Positions 31,563-45,548 of a stretch of DNA of 64,000 bases are shown in pieces. Origin of the DNA: Thozetella sp. PMI_491 (lineage: Eukaryota; Ascomycota; Sordariomycetes; Chaetosphaeriales; Chaetosphaeriaceae); NCBI GenBank assembly GCA_021432635.1, contig MU270131.1, positions 47,611 through 111,610 of the forward strand, given 5' to 3'. The position numbers and the translations under genes were made by a program. The notes below the pieces were generated by a model that worked only from the letters and a program-made list of their open reading frames with translations, did no database searches and had not been told where the DNA came from. Numbering within the stretch: position 1 is the stretch's first letter; each line of letters opens with the position of its first letter.

Positions 31563-32579
31563 TGTTGCTGTTGTTAGGGTATGTAAAGATATTAAAAGAG
31601 ACTGGCTCGATTTAAGGCGAATGGAAGAAGTGGGAAGAAGAGCTGGATGATGCTGAGTGTGATGAGGATGCTGTCCTGAACTGACGGCGAGAGCGCTTTC
31701 TTATATGCTTTCTGGATACGAATACAGATCTGCGCGGCCCCGTAATAGCATGAGGACTTCGACAATCACACATGCAAACCATGGTGTTGAGGCTACACTA
31801 TGCAAAGTCCAATCCATCCCGAAACTCCCTAGCGAAGCGAACCCGCCAGGACGGTACCAAGCACATGCATGGCCGGTAGATGCGCTTCCCAGGGCTGACG
31901 CCGCATGTGGAGCGCAGTCGAATGTTTACCAGCACGCCCTATGCATTCCGGAAACGATTCTCGATGCGAAAAACTGGAGCGTGCAGAGGCTGTGGTGTCC
32001 GTTTAATCGCATGAAACATCCAGATCGGGGAACTATATGAGAGGTTTCATCCGATTCCTACCCGGGGGGAGCCACCCGTGGATGTCCGAGCGGCGGGCGG
32101 GTTGTCGAATCTGTCCTCGCCGGGGCTCCACTCTCGGGCCCGGGCCCCGGGGAACACCTACTTGCCGGTTGTGGCTGGTAGGACTGCGCCTTCGAATCGT
32201 GCGAAACATTTCCCATCGGAGTACCGGCCGCGTGCCGCCAAGGACATGGGAGAGGAGAGAAGGTAGACTTAGTCTAGCCCTACCGCGTGCGACAACGAAG
32301 TACGACCCAATCGCATCTCTTGAACATTACCAGGGACGGGGCAAGGCTGGGAAACGGAAAGTCAACCGAAGATTCGGCCATGGGCTGCGGCGAAGGCCGT
32401 CCGAGCCGGGCCCCTTGCGGATTCGGGAGCTCGACTTAGGCTCGCCGGGTGTCTACGCCACACTCGAGCGAATACGAAATAAGACTGGGCGTGTTGATGG
32501 CGAACGTATGTATATATGCTTCCCCGTGTTCTCGTCTCTGCCTTAGATTCACCATCACACAGCACATCCCAAGACAGAA
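31563..32579. other. Divergent intergenic, ABM protein / VAO-type oxidase
   Basis: About 1 kb. Open frames here (for example 32037-32546) have no signature. No clear regulatory repeats seen. Confidence 0.4.
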
Positions 32580-34864
<2,285 letters not shown>

Positions 34865-35685
34865 GAGTCCACAGGGGCTAGAGAGCAGCGGAGGATGCAT
34901 CTGTGCGAACGCGGGGTAGTGTACGATATTAAATACAGCCAACAAAGCCTCGAAAGAGGGAGGCTAGGGAGCTTGGGAAGAGTATCAAGTTGACATTCGA
35001 AAAACCTACGCATATTAGTTGGAGCAATGTTACTTCTTATCACATAGCACCTAGTCACCGAAGGTGTTGGATGATCTTGTCTTGCTACCAACGTTCATTC
35101 TGCAACGCTGGTTGCAGGCTAGCGAGAGGCGCAGTTCTTTGCTGATGGTTGGTGGTCGTTCAGCTCCGCTCCGATTTCATGCGAAGGAGTCATTCTGTGC
35201 GTTCCCTTGGACTACCCCAGCTAGTTGATGCTAGACCACTGTAGGAGTGCTATATTAGGTCTTTGAACGAGTACCTGGTTAGTTACTCAAAAACCGTCCC
35301 CTGTGAAGAAGTTTTGACAATTGGATGCTGGTGGTTGCTTGGGAGGACGTTTCACCCCGCCTTGGCGGACGAAGGCCGAGCCGAAAAGGCCCACACCATC
35401 TCCGAAGCTCGAACGTCTCTTTCCGATGTGGGGCCGAGCAAATGTCTTACGGTAGGTACGAAAATGGAAATAGAATTCATTGGTATATCGCTAGGGGCCG
35501 AACTATATATGCTGCCCTGTATAAGTTGTTTTACAAGAAACCTGACAAACACCAATCAACGAGATTGCCCTCCGCGAAAGGTTGCTTAGCGATAATGGAC
35601 CATGCCCCACAGACCGGCTCTGTACAGACCAGCAGTACTTCTGTCATAACTATCATATCACCTTCCTCCTTCATCCTACTAGCTT
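34865..35685. other. Intergenic, convergent
   Basis: About 820 bp between the 3' ends of the oxidase and receptor genes. No supported gene; open frames on both strands are short and featureless. Confidence 0.5.
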
Positions 35686-37161
35686 TCACTTGGTCGCAGG
35701 AGGCGAAGAGTCTGCAGGTCGCCACTGGTTCTGCACAACGTCCCACGTCGGCTGATGGGGCGTGGCCCTGCTCTCAATGGTGAACGCGCGGGCGACTACG
35801 ATTTTGCTTGGCTCCAGAACCACTGCGGCCTCTGGGTTTTCTTCCAGGATGCGCTCGTCGCTGTCCCATGCCGTGCTCTGGTGGCTTGGCTTGTGTCCCT
35901 GATGTCGCTTCTGAGGCGTTCCTTGCGCGTAGCCGCCGCCGATCGTCTTGATGTAGTACTGTTCGCTTGAAGTAGTCGGCTTCTTAAATATCCTAGTGAG
36001 TCCTGCTTTGTCCGCCAGTCGGCGGAGAGGCATCTGAATGATGGGAAGGTTGGCTACCACAATGGACACAAATTCCTCACGGCATGCCCACTGGCTTCCT
36101 GTGATGGCCCCCTCAGGACCCGCCTGCGCATATTAGTTGTTGTGTTCGACACGAGGAAACTTTTTTAAGCAGAGGGAGGGAGTGGGCATGATGTTGAATT
36201 CTTTCTTACCGTGAGAATGGTTACGCCGCGGATGATTGCTGCCATGATGACGAAAACTACGCCGCTGAATAAGATTATCAGCGCTATCTTCTTCTTGGGG
36301 CTGATATTCGCTGTCCACAGGAGCTAGTTCGTGTTAACGAGGTCTGGTGATTGCGGGAAACAGGAGACAGAACGAACCGGAAGTGGTATAGAAAGCAGGT
36401 ACATATCGGTGAGGACGTCGGGTATGAGGACAATTAGAACGTAGAGCTTGGATATAGTAGGTTGGCAGACGTCTAATAAGTCAGCTCCTGCGTGAGATTA
36501 GTTCCAGGAGATGAAAGACCTACTTCCCGGGTCAGGATAGATCTGCCAGAATTTCGACATGGGCTGACACCCGAGCAGGAGCGACAGCGTTACGACTACC
36601 CAAGTGACGGCCAGCAGCACGTAAGCAATGCGAACGCGGATCTGCAAGTTCCCTAGGCCAGAACTGGTGATTTTCTGTTAGTCGCAGAGGCATAAGTGTC
36701 GAGAGGCTAAAATAACGAGAATACACACGTGAGCCGTGAATAGAAGACGGCGACGCAGAGCTTGACGCCCCACAAGGCGAGCGCGTAGAGGGTCCATCCA
36801 AGAACTTGGATCTTGGAACCCCAGACGCGATTATAAAACTCCCCAGACGCCGGATCCAGCGCAGCGCGCTGCTCGTCAGTCATGTAGCTATTGGTCAGGC
36901 CATCGAATTTCGCGCCGACTAGATAGGCAGCAATCGAGTCGCACATAAAGACCAGCTATTAACGACTTAGCGTCCAATATTCTTTCCTCGCATTTTTGGA
37001 CTAGATGGGAAATCATAAACACCTACACCGCTGAGGGGCATGATATAGTCGTCCAGTTGGAAATTGGCCGGCCCGACCTGCATCCAGCGTACCACAACGC
37101 GGATGCATATGATCAGTAGGCCCAGAGCTATCAGAGTAAACTCTTCGGTGATTCCGGACAT
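35686..37161 (-). CDS. Seven-helix rhodopsin-domain membrane protein (Pth11/SAT4-like)
   Basis: Six exons, about 37161-37027, 36955-36727, 36664-36524, 36472-36378, 36323-36210 and 36123-35686, give roughly 383 residues. The N-terminus has the first helix (FTLIALGLLIICIRVVVRW) and the QLDDYIMPLSG motif. After splicing come LVFMCDSIAAYLVGAKFDGL, the loop DEQRAALDPASGEFYNRV, and further helices including YVLLAVTWVVVTLSLLLGC and ALIILFSGVVFVIMAAIIRG. This is the fungal rhodopsin-like integral membrane family that includes Pth11-type receptor candidates at the plasma membrane. The cytosolic tail of about 120 residues is hydrophilic. The exon 2 to 3 junction is uncertain: several GT and AG choices exist near 36725-36730 and 36650-36666. 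A sensing role for nearby oxidative genes is inference. Confidence 0.82.
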
Positions 37162-38456
37162 GGTGCTTTAGTGATCGTAAAACTTTGCAAATAGACTTGA
37201 TAGAACCAACAGGGACATAACAGCAACAGCTTGAAAGAAGGCTGCGGGCCACCGGGCAATCGAAGAGAGGAAGGGCCACTTGGAGATATACTTTCGTCCC
37301 TGCGACTACCTATAGTGGCCAGAATGGCAACCAGCCGCCAGCGTAGAGAGAAAAGGCGGTTACATTCACGCCGTATCACCGCCTGTCAGCTCTGTACGCG
37401 CTCTGTGCGCCCCGACATTAAGAGGACAGAATATTATCACTTTGAGTCCTAGGCCTTCCTATGGAAACAGTCGTGACGATCTATGGCGGTGTGCCCAATC
37501 AAGCCGCAGAAGGCGACACGGCATGCGAAAATAAATAGAATGGTTAAGAGCTGGGGTGATGTAGCTATCCCGCACAATAGCTATTTATAAGCCCACCCGC
37601 AAGTAGGTGTACGGCGCGTCAGCTCGCACTTCAACTGCCGGCATAGTGAATCTCATCGGAGCCTTTTTCTTTTGTGGTCACTCACGCTATTCGTGCCTGC
37701 GCATTCAAAGGGCGAGCCCGAGTTCCTTGCATAGAAGGGGTACGTATCTTCAAACGCTCATGCCGGTAGAATCTTACCGGCTTCACAGTCCTACCCACGA
37801 TTCTGCCTTGAACCTAAAATCTACCTTCGACGCGGCTCGAGCCCATGGATCTCTCCGCTTCGGAAATTTTTTGCGCCGCAAGGCTGCGGTCGTTTACGGG
37901 GCACTGATTGGGTTAACTCGCCGACGACGTTTCTTGCAGATTATGATACTCCGTTGGTTCGCCGGTTTGGGGCGCGTGCTAAGCATAGATGCAGGAGGGA
38001 GGACTCCCCGCTCCTCTCTATTGGACATCACTAATCCAAATCACGCAGCAGCCGAATGGGAAGAGAGCATGGAACGGGCCGCCCAAAGGTTCCAGTACCA
38101 CCCACATGGCTATTGATAATCATGCGACCATCTTCCAACCATCATTCCAACCATCATTCCAAACCGCTTGGGCCCCCTTCCTTCTCAGAGGAAAACCTCC
38201 AGGGAAGGTGCAGAATGAACGAGACCTCAACTCCTTCGGCAATTCCAAAATCTAGAACCTTTGGCATCGTCGGCAGAGACCATCCTACAACGCAGCATCT
38301 GCAACATTGCACTTCAGCTTACCACCCTGTAGCGCAGGTCTGCTGGCTTGGCTTCTGAGTGCTTGACCCTATCAATCTCCCTAGTCCATTATCACGTAGT
38401 ATCCAGGAGGTACTACGGGTGATTCTTCATTCGACGCAGCGCGCCAGACGAATCAC
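37162..38456. other. Intergenic, receptor / GMC oxidoreductase
   Basis: About 1.3 kb shared by divergent genes. It contains a 12-bp direct repeat (CCAACCATCATT, about 38137-38162, two copies plus part). The 169-codon open frame at 37607-38116 has no features and is not called. Confidence 0.45.
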
Positions 38457-40373
38457 ATGGCAGACTATGACTTTATCGTCGTTGGAGGTAAATGAAGCTC
38501 TCTCCAGTTTCGAGGCAGCCCTGTCGCGAGCATGGCTTCTACATCCCCCCCCCAATTTATCATTTCTACCATTCCATCTTTACTGTCTCTGCTCTTCTCG
38601 TTTGCCATCTGCTAATAAGTCCGTAGGTGGGCCGGCAGGGAGTGCAGTGGCCTATGGGCTTGCGCGCTCCTCCCGCAAGCCCAGAGTGCTCCTGCTGGAA
38701 GCCGGCGGCGAAAATAAAGATGACAGCCTCCGGGTAGACGGCCAGAGATGGCTGACTTTCCTGAAGCCGGGCATGAACTGGGGCTACAAGACCGCACCCC
38801 AAGAGCACTGCGCGGACCGCGAGCTGGATTACTCGCGTGGCAAGGGCCTGGGCGGCTCGAGCGCCATCAACTTCGGCGTCTTCACTGTGGGTGCGCGGGG
38901 CGACTATGATGAGTGGGCACGTATCGTAGGTGATGAGGCCTTCCGTTGGGACCGTGCCCAAGCACGTTTGCGGTCGCTCGAGACGTTGCATCCCAAGCTA
39001 CCTGCCGGCGTTTCGACCGAGTACGCAGCGCCACGGGAATCCGATCATGGCACGTCTGGTCCCTTGCACGTCGGGTACGCGGCCGAGTGGGAGAAAGATC
39101 TAGTCCCGCTCTTGGATACCTTCAAGGCCGCTGGATATCGGTTGAACCCGGATCACAATTCTGGCGATCCCATTGGCATGTCACTGCTGATCAGCTCGGC
39201 CTACAGCGGCCGGCGTTCTACTGCCAATGACCTGCTGACGCCGGTGCCGGAGAACCTTACGATCCTTACTGGCAAGTGCGTGCAGCGTGTCGTGCTTGAG
39301 GGCTCCCGAGCGGTCGGCGTTGAAGTGGACGGCCAAGTTTATCGGCCCGCCTGCGAGGTCATCATGTCCGCCGGCGCACTTGACACGCCGCGTATCCTGA
39401 TGCACTCAGGCATTGGACCGGCCGACCAACTTTCCCAGTTTGGCATACCCGTGGCACATGCCATGCCAGCCGTCGGACAGGGCCTGCGCGACCACGCCTT
39501 CTCCCCGCTCGTATACACTCGCACTGAAACCAGCACCGAGCGGGCGTCCTTCTACGGCGACCAGGCCGCACAGGACGCGGCGCTAGAGCAGTGGAAGCAC
39601 GAGAGCGGCACAGGCCCCTGGGCTAAATTTGCCTGCGAATGTGGTATTGGCTTTTTTAAGTCAGCTGCCACAGCGGCATCGCGCGAATTCCAGACCTTGC
39701 CGCCCCAAGAGCAGCGGTATCTGAACCACCCCACGGTACCACACTTCGAGGTCTTCTCCCACTTTCCCATGCATTGGTTCCTACCTGACTTCCCGCGTGA
39801 ACAACTGAACTACGCGTGCCTGCTGGTCTTCCTATACAATGCTCAGGCCCGCGGGCAAGTTACGCTACAGTCGGCCGACCCTAACGTCCCGCTGCGCTTC
39901 GACCCCAACTTTTTGGGATGTGAGTATGACCGCCGGGCAGCTATCGAGGCCCTGCGCGAGGTGCTTCGCTTCACCCGAACTCCGGCGTATGCTAAGGACA
40001 CCACGGGCGCGCTGGCCGCCCCGGCCTCCGACTCGGATGAGGACCTACTAGCCTACTGGCGCCAAACTATCTCGTCGAGCTGGCATATGACCGGCACCGC
40101 TAAGATGGGCAAGCCCACCGACGCCGACGCGGTGGTCGGACCGGACTTCCGGGTTCTAGGCATCCAGGGGTTGCGCATCGCCGACATGAGCGTTGTGCCC
40201 GTGCTGGCGAGCTGCCACACACAAGCCGTGGCCTGTGAGATCCTTCTTTCTCCAAGTGTCTCTCTCTTCTGCTAATACAATGTACAGATATCACCGGGCT
40301 TACGTGTGCAGAAAAGCTCGTGAAAGAGTACGGCCTCGACCGGTTTCAATTAAACGGTGAATATCGAGGATGA
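38457..40373 (+). CDS. GMC family FAD-dependent oxidoreductase
   Basis: Exons 38457-38487, 38627-40234 and 40288-40373 encode 574 residues. The dinucleotide motif MADYDFIVVGGGPAGSAVA spans intron 1. GMC signature regions are GKGLGGSSAINFGVF and SAGALDTPRILMHSGIGP. The C-terminal active-site His is in SSWHMTGTAKMG, with a second His in the LASCHTQAVAY segment that crosses intron 2. The family oxidises alcohols, choline, glucose or aryl alcohols. The lack of a signal peptide argues for an intracellular enzyme, such as a choline-oxidase- or alcohol-oxidase-like one, rather than a secreted lignin-degrading oxidase. The tail CAEKLVKEYGLD is normal for the family. It is divergent from the receptor gene and convergent with the Dal5-like carrier (149 bp between stops). 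Confidence 0.92.
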
Positions 40374-40522
40374 TTCCATACAGAGCCCATGCAGAGCGAA
40401 CGACTCAGCTACTAGGATTGCCCTTGTGTAAGGGATAGTGTAGTTGCCGTGTTCCAGGCTAGATGCCTTGTCCCCGTTTACGCTCAACCCCAGTAGTTCT
40501 TAAACATTTAGCTGGTCCAAAT

Positions 40523-42263
40523 TCAGGCCTTTTCTACCCCTTGTATGTCCTGGGCCTGCTCATCCAGCGAGTCGTCCTCTCGCATCTTCTCGGCCCTCGA
40601 GATCTGAAACGAAAGCCCAGCCGTCCAGATCGCGAGGGCAATGGACATGGCAATCATAGCATACATGCCGCGCTGTAGATCCATGTTAGCGGGGCTGCCT
40701 GCAGCCGGCACCGGGATTACTTACTATGAACCACGGAGCCATGGATGCGCCGTAGAATAGGATACTCCACCACGCGTTGACCGCATTGTTTCCCATGTTC
40801 ATCCCCGCAAGAACTACGGCGCGGAAGACGGGTGAGTCGTATCGCATCGCATCGTTTGCCCAGGCGAAGAAAGTCGCTTGGCAGGCATACACGGCTCCTG
40901 CCCAGTAGTAGGCGCCGAACACGATCCTCGTAGATGCGATGCTCGTTGGGTCATTTGAGACAGCCAAGATCATGGCACTGGTTGTAATGCCGGTTATACC
41001 AATGAAGTAGCCCACGAGATACCTCTTGCCCCCCAGGAAGTCGGTCAGAGTTGCCCAGAAGAGCGTAGAGACGACACCGACTGCAGGCACGCCGGTCGGG
41101 TAGTTGTTTAGCTGAGGCACCGTGTACACGGTGCTTGGGGATTTCTTCATGAACAGGTTCAGGCATGCGTTGGAGGAGAAGGACTCGGTCTCGCCGGCAA
41201 TGACCCAGAGCATGACGAAGCCCCACCACTGCCAGGACCGCAGGACCTTCTTCAAGAAGCCCCACGAGATGGGAGACATGTCAGGCGGGGGCGGCAGCCT
41301 GGACACGGCTAAGGCGCGCTCTTCCTCCGAGAGGTAAAATGCCGTGGTCCGGGAAGGCGTGTCTGGGAAGAAGAACAGGCCGTATATAGCAACAGGGAGC
41401 GTGATGATGCCGTCGATGATGAACAGCCATCGCCATCCGCTGAGGCCGTGGAGGCCATTCATGCTCGAGTAAATGCCAGACTGAATGAACCCGCCAATCC
41501 TGCGCCGTTCCACGGTCAGCCTTCCGATTCGTTCCCATAGCATTGGAGAGATGGCTCTGAGAGCGCACGTACATGGTACCCACAAGTCCAGAGGCGGTGA
41601 AGAGTCCACTCCGCTTTCCGAGTTCTCGTTCGGTGTACCAGGACCCCAGGATATAATGGGTGCCCACAAAGGTGGAGGACTCGGCAATGCCCTGGAAGAA
41701 GCGGATGGCCATGATGGATTGGGGCCGGTGCACGGAGGCCGTGACCATGGTCAAGCCAGCCCAGACCAGCATCATGGCAGGGAAGAAGTAACGAGGCTTC
41801 ACATAGTGCAAGGACAGGTTTGAAGGAACTTGTCCAATGACGTAGCTACCTCCCACGTTAGTCGGTGCTGGCGTATAGCCGTGCAGAGGAATGGAGATCC
41901 CTCACCCAACGGTAAAGCAAGTAGTGATTTGATTGAGCTGGTCGCCGACGAAGCCAAGCTCCTCCTGCATGCCAGATACATAGGCATTGTTGATGTTGGA
42001 TCGGTCGAGCTAGTAGCATGCACAAGTGTCAGTGGCGCCATCACGAGGCGGGCGGCGAAGGGGGCGGCAGTGGCACGGGCCCGACGCCCGGAGAGGAACC
42101 GGAGGGAGACCGGAGGCGCGGCGAAGAAGACTAGACTTACGTAGTTGAGGAAATAGCTCAGGCAGCAAAAGGACAGGATGAAAAAGTCAATCTTTCGAAC
42201 AAGCTTCCTCTCCGTCGCATCCTCCGAGGTGAGAAAGTAGCTCCGTAGCTTGGAGAGCTCCAT
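40523..42263 (-). CDS. MFS carrier, Dal5/anion:cation symporter type
   Basis: Exons 42263-42141, 42009-41906, 41845-41573, 41499-40725 and 40672-40523 give 474 residues with about twelve hydrophobic segments. The N-terminal [19 protein letters not shown], then [19 protein letters not shown] across intron 1, is diagnostic of the fungal allantoate/vitamin/carboxylate permease family, which moves organic anions with protons across the plasma membrane. The [23 protein letters not shown] and [20 protein letters not shown] blocks support this. The C-terminus is acidic ([12 protein letters not shown]). Substrates in the family include allantoate, nicotinate, pantothenate, phthalate and tartrate, so none can be assigned. 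The position next to a GMC oxidase and VAO-type oxidase suggests import of an aromatic or carboxylate substrate. Confidence 0.92.
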
Positions 42264-42887
42264 GGTGGCTGGCGGCGCTTGGCTGCTCCTTGGCTGCAGT
42301 CACGGTGAATCGAGGCAGCGTGGAGAGGGGCGATTGTGTATCGGCCATTGCTTATTATTATTCGATTTTTTTTCCTCCTGTTAGACGACGGGCGGGGTAG
42401 GGAGATAGCTTGGTCGTAGTGATCTGCTTTCGGTCCGTCAAGGGCAGGTTCCCCCCAGAGAGGAGATATGAGGCCCCACCGTTCCCCGCCGCCAGCCTAG
42501 CTTCGTCCAGGATCTACCCCACGCCCGACCAGTCGCGGCAGTCATTGCATCAAGCGAGGCACGCTCTCCAACCAAAAGAACAGTCGTCCTTGACCAACCA
42601 CGCAAAACCACAAAAAAACCACGGCCCGGCTTTCCAGCGGAACTACAGCCTTGTTGTCTGCCGCAACGACGAGGAAAAACATTTCAAGATCAAGACAGCC
42701 GATATACGAAACCACGCTTCATCTGCTCCGTAAAAAGATCTTGGCTTCACCGCTGTGAAATCCGGAGCTCCACATCGACCCCCGGCCATCCACCTTCTTT
42801 CCTGACCGAGTCTCGACCAAGGCTTCAAGCAGCGAGGCTGATAATGGTATTGCGTCTAGACAATTGAGAGGCCATCGGCAATGAGTT
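42264..42887. other. Intergenic, carrier promoter
   Basis: About 620 bp. It is rich in pyrimidines and A-runs near 42355-42370 and 42605-42620; no gene is supported. Confidence 0.45.
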
Positions 42888-44888
42888 CTACTGGATATAG
42901 ACAGGGAGACGACTGCCCTGCACTTCGCTCTTGGGCAATTGTACGTCCTGCTCATCGAAATCATGCAACAGCAGCCAACAGATTGTACGAAGCACCAGCG
43001 CACACCAAATTGTGTTCCTTCTAGCATCAAAGTCGGTCGGCCCGGTCATAGTGAAGACTCTAGCGGGAGGGGCATAGTCCCTCAGATGGACCTCCAATGA
43101 CGCATCCACTGCTCCGTCCTGCGAGCTGAGCTTGCCAGCCCCAGTCCGCTCGGATGCTACACTGACAACACGATGGCGAATTCCTGAGAAATACACCCGC
43201 ATGAACTCACGCTCTCGGTACTCGGGTGGCAGCAAGACGAGTCTCTCAAGGGAAGGGCTGTCGAGCTCTATAGGGTCAGGCCCGTCGCCTTCTTTCTCAT
43301 TCGCCGGCTCATTTATGGCCTGGAGCAGCTCTTGAAGATGCCGACGTATGACGTCGAGGACAATTGCTTTGGGCGTGCTGCGTTCACCCAGGATGTTGTC
43401 AATTTGGTTGATCGCGTCGTGAAGCTCATCGAGTTCGATTGGACTGAATTTTTGATCCCCGTCTGGTAGCTGCGAGTCGAGGTCATCCGCCACAGACTGG
43501 ATGTATTCTAAGTCCGATGGCACGTGCCGTGGGAACTCGGTTATCATCGTATGCAAGTATTTGCAGAATGCAGACAGCAGCCGTCTCAAGGACAACTCTC
43601 TCCTGGTCCAGTAGTGCATGGTTGGGTTGGGAAGCAATGTGAAGCACCTATTCTTTAGATGACATGTCCGACAGAGCATTCCCATTATCTCGAATACCAC
43701 TGTAGTGGTCAGCGAAGAGGGTTTCAGGGGTCTACTACCTTCAAGGGTTGAAGATCATCACGTACCCGGAAAGAGGTGACTCTTCTTGCTCTCAGGGCTC
43801 AAGAAGTGCGAAATCGTGTCTTGGTTGCACCCAATCAAGGTAAGTGTGGCCGACAGGTCCTGCGGGCTACCTAGCCGCAGTGTTTTGAGAATCATCTGCC
43901 GTCTGACGGTGTCGGCTTCCTGCCAAGCCATATCCTCGGCTGCGATTCGCGGGCGGTAGAAAGTCGGTGCGTTGCCGAAGCATAGCTCCTTCACGTCCAT
44001 CGTCGGAATCACTCTCTTTTCCTCAAAGTTAGACCAACCCATCCGCTCGAAGGTGAACATGAGACCAAGGTTCTCGATCCTTGTGCCACGCAAGCTGAGT
44101 CCGTTGCCCTCGGCGCGATATTTGTCTTCGTTTCTGTCGAACTCCTTCCAGTAGAGACCTAACACAGCCGCGAGCTCAACTAGGTGGCAGATGGTAGTTG
44201 TTGCAAAAGGCCGTCTGAAAATCGAGGTCCCATCAAAAACGCGCTTACACGGCTGCACGCCCACGGCAAGACTCGTTATCTCGACCTTTTCAGGGCGTAC
44301 TGCGTTTGCTTTCCGCCACTGGCGGTTCTCCCAGTTGGTAGAATCGCGCTCCATTCGCTGGAGCACCTCCAATAAGCCAAGCCACGACGCTTTATCATTC
44401 GCAACTGTGTGGATGCGCTCTCTTGGGAGACTCTGGCCACTCATGAGGCTGTCGACATGACGAGGAGACTCAGGTAGCGCTGTGCGAGTCTGCTTGCAGC
44501 TCTCGTCCGAGCCATCGATGTACCAGATCTCACCCTCCACAGGGCCTTTCATGTTGTTGGCAGAGGCAAGGAAGATGACCGGTAGCTCAAGTACCGTCAC
44601 ATACTTGAAAATAGGCAGTTGCAAGAAGTTGATGACGCTTGTGAGACTGATGCGGCTCAATCTCGAAGGCCTAATCCGCTGATCCTCCTGCGAGTCCAAC
44701 AAAATACTGTTCCGGAGGCGGAGCTTCTGGTGCTTGGCCCAGCCGCCCAATACTCTCGCGTCCCATATGAGGTCGTCTCGTGCTCGTGCTGATGGGAGGT
44801 GGGTGGCGAGAAGGACAAGGATATTGACCAAGACGATGGTTACAACGGCCAATAGCACCGTGGTTACTATATCAGGGCTTGAATCCAT
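42888..44888 (-). CDS. Membrane-anchored protein of unknown function
   Basis: Exons 44888-43766 and 43699-42888 encode 644 residues. The intron has GTACGTG and CACTACAG ends. A single strong hydrophobic segment lies at about residues 8-28 (VTTVLLAVVTIVLVNILVLLA), and nothing after it is clearly membrane-spanning until a short stretch near the C-terminus (TIWCALVLRTICWLLL), so the bulk is probably cytosolic. Notable blocks are EIWYIDGSDESC, CHLVELAAVLGLYWKEFDR, RGTRIENLGLMFTFERMGW, TLTLIGCNQDTISHFL and a predicted helical region around residues 420-540. I recognise no enzyme motif. It is transcribed divergently from another large unknown gene across 660 bp, suggesting a functional pair. Fungal two-gene recognition or incompatibility systems can look like this, but there is no motif proof. 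Confidence 0.8.
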
Positions 44889-45548
44889 CGTGTCCAGTGT
44901 CAAATACCAGCGACAAGCTGAACAGGCCCCAACAGACAGGATTTGGACTAAACTTCGTCCCTGGGGAAGTGGATGAGGATAATGATATTATCTCTTCGGC
45001 AGAGCCTCATCTCAGTGAGCGGTTAGATTCCAAAGTGAGGGGAAATAAGGTGGCTTGGTCATGCTTACACCGGTTCTCAGATCGTCCAATGACGCTGGCA
45101 TTCCTTCGGGCCTCATGTATCACAATAATGCCACACGAGCATTCATTGGGTATAGACTGAGCCCAAAATTACAATTTTGCTCAGCTCGGCGTTTAATATT
45201 AACCACTGTTATATTGGGGAACCAGCCTCGCAGATCGTTTCGTGCGGCTCTGTGCTCAAGGTATATCCTGACTCTGACAGGAGCCTCGAGCACGACACTC
45301 TTCACCCGTCTACAGTTTTGTTGTGGATGCTCTCGAACTGCGTCAATTCCAATTCTAGAGCCCAGAGCCGACGATAACTCTCAGGACAAGACCATCACCA
45401 CTCACTGAAGCTGGGCTCGCAAATTGTCAACAAGACACCGTAAGCGTTTTCGCGGCTGCACCGGCGACGAAAATCTATTCGAAGCCACGGCTGCATGAGG
45501 GAATGCAGATAAATAATCTCGGCGAGAGCGCCCCAGTAGGCCGTGACA
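44889..45548. promoter_or_regulatory. Divergent promoter of the two unknown genes
   Basis: 660 bp. No gene or strong repeat seen. Shared control of the flanking pair is plausible from the head-to-head layout. Confidence 0.35.

Noticed and set aside
30723..31577. 284-codon plus-strand frame
   Set aside because: Antisense to the alpha-beta barrel gene, which has a clean intron and family resemblance.
37607..38116. 169-codon frame between receptor and GMC genes
   Set aside because: No motif, basic random-like composition, no splice context; could be chance in an intergenic region.
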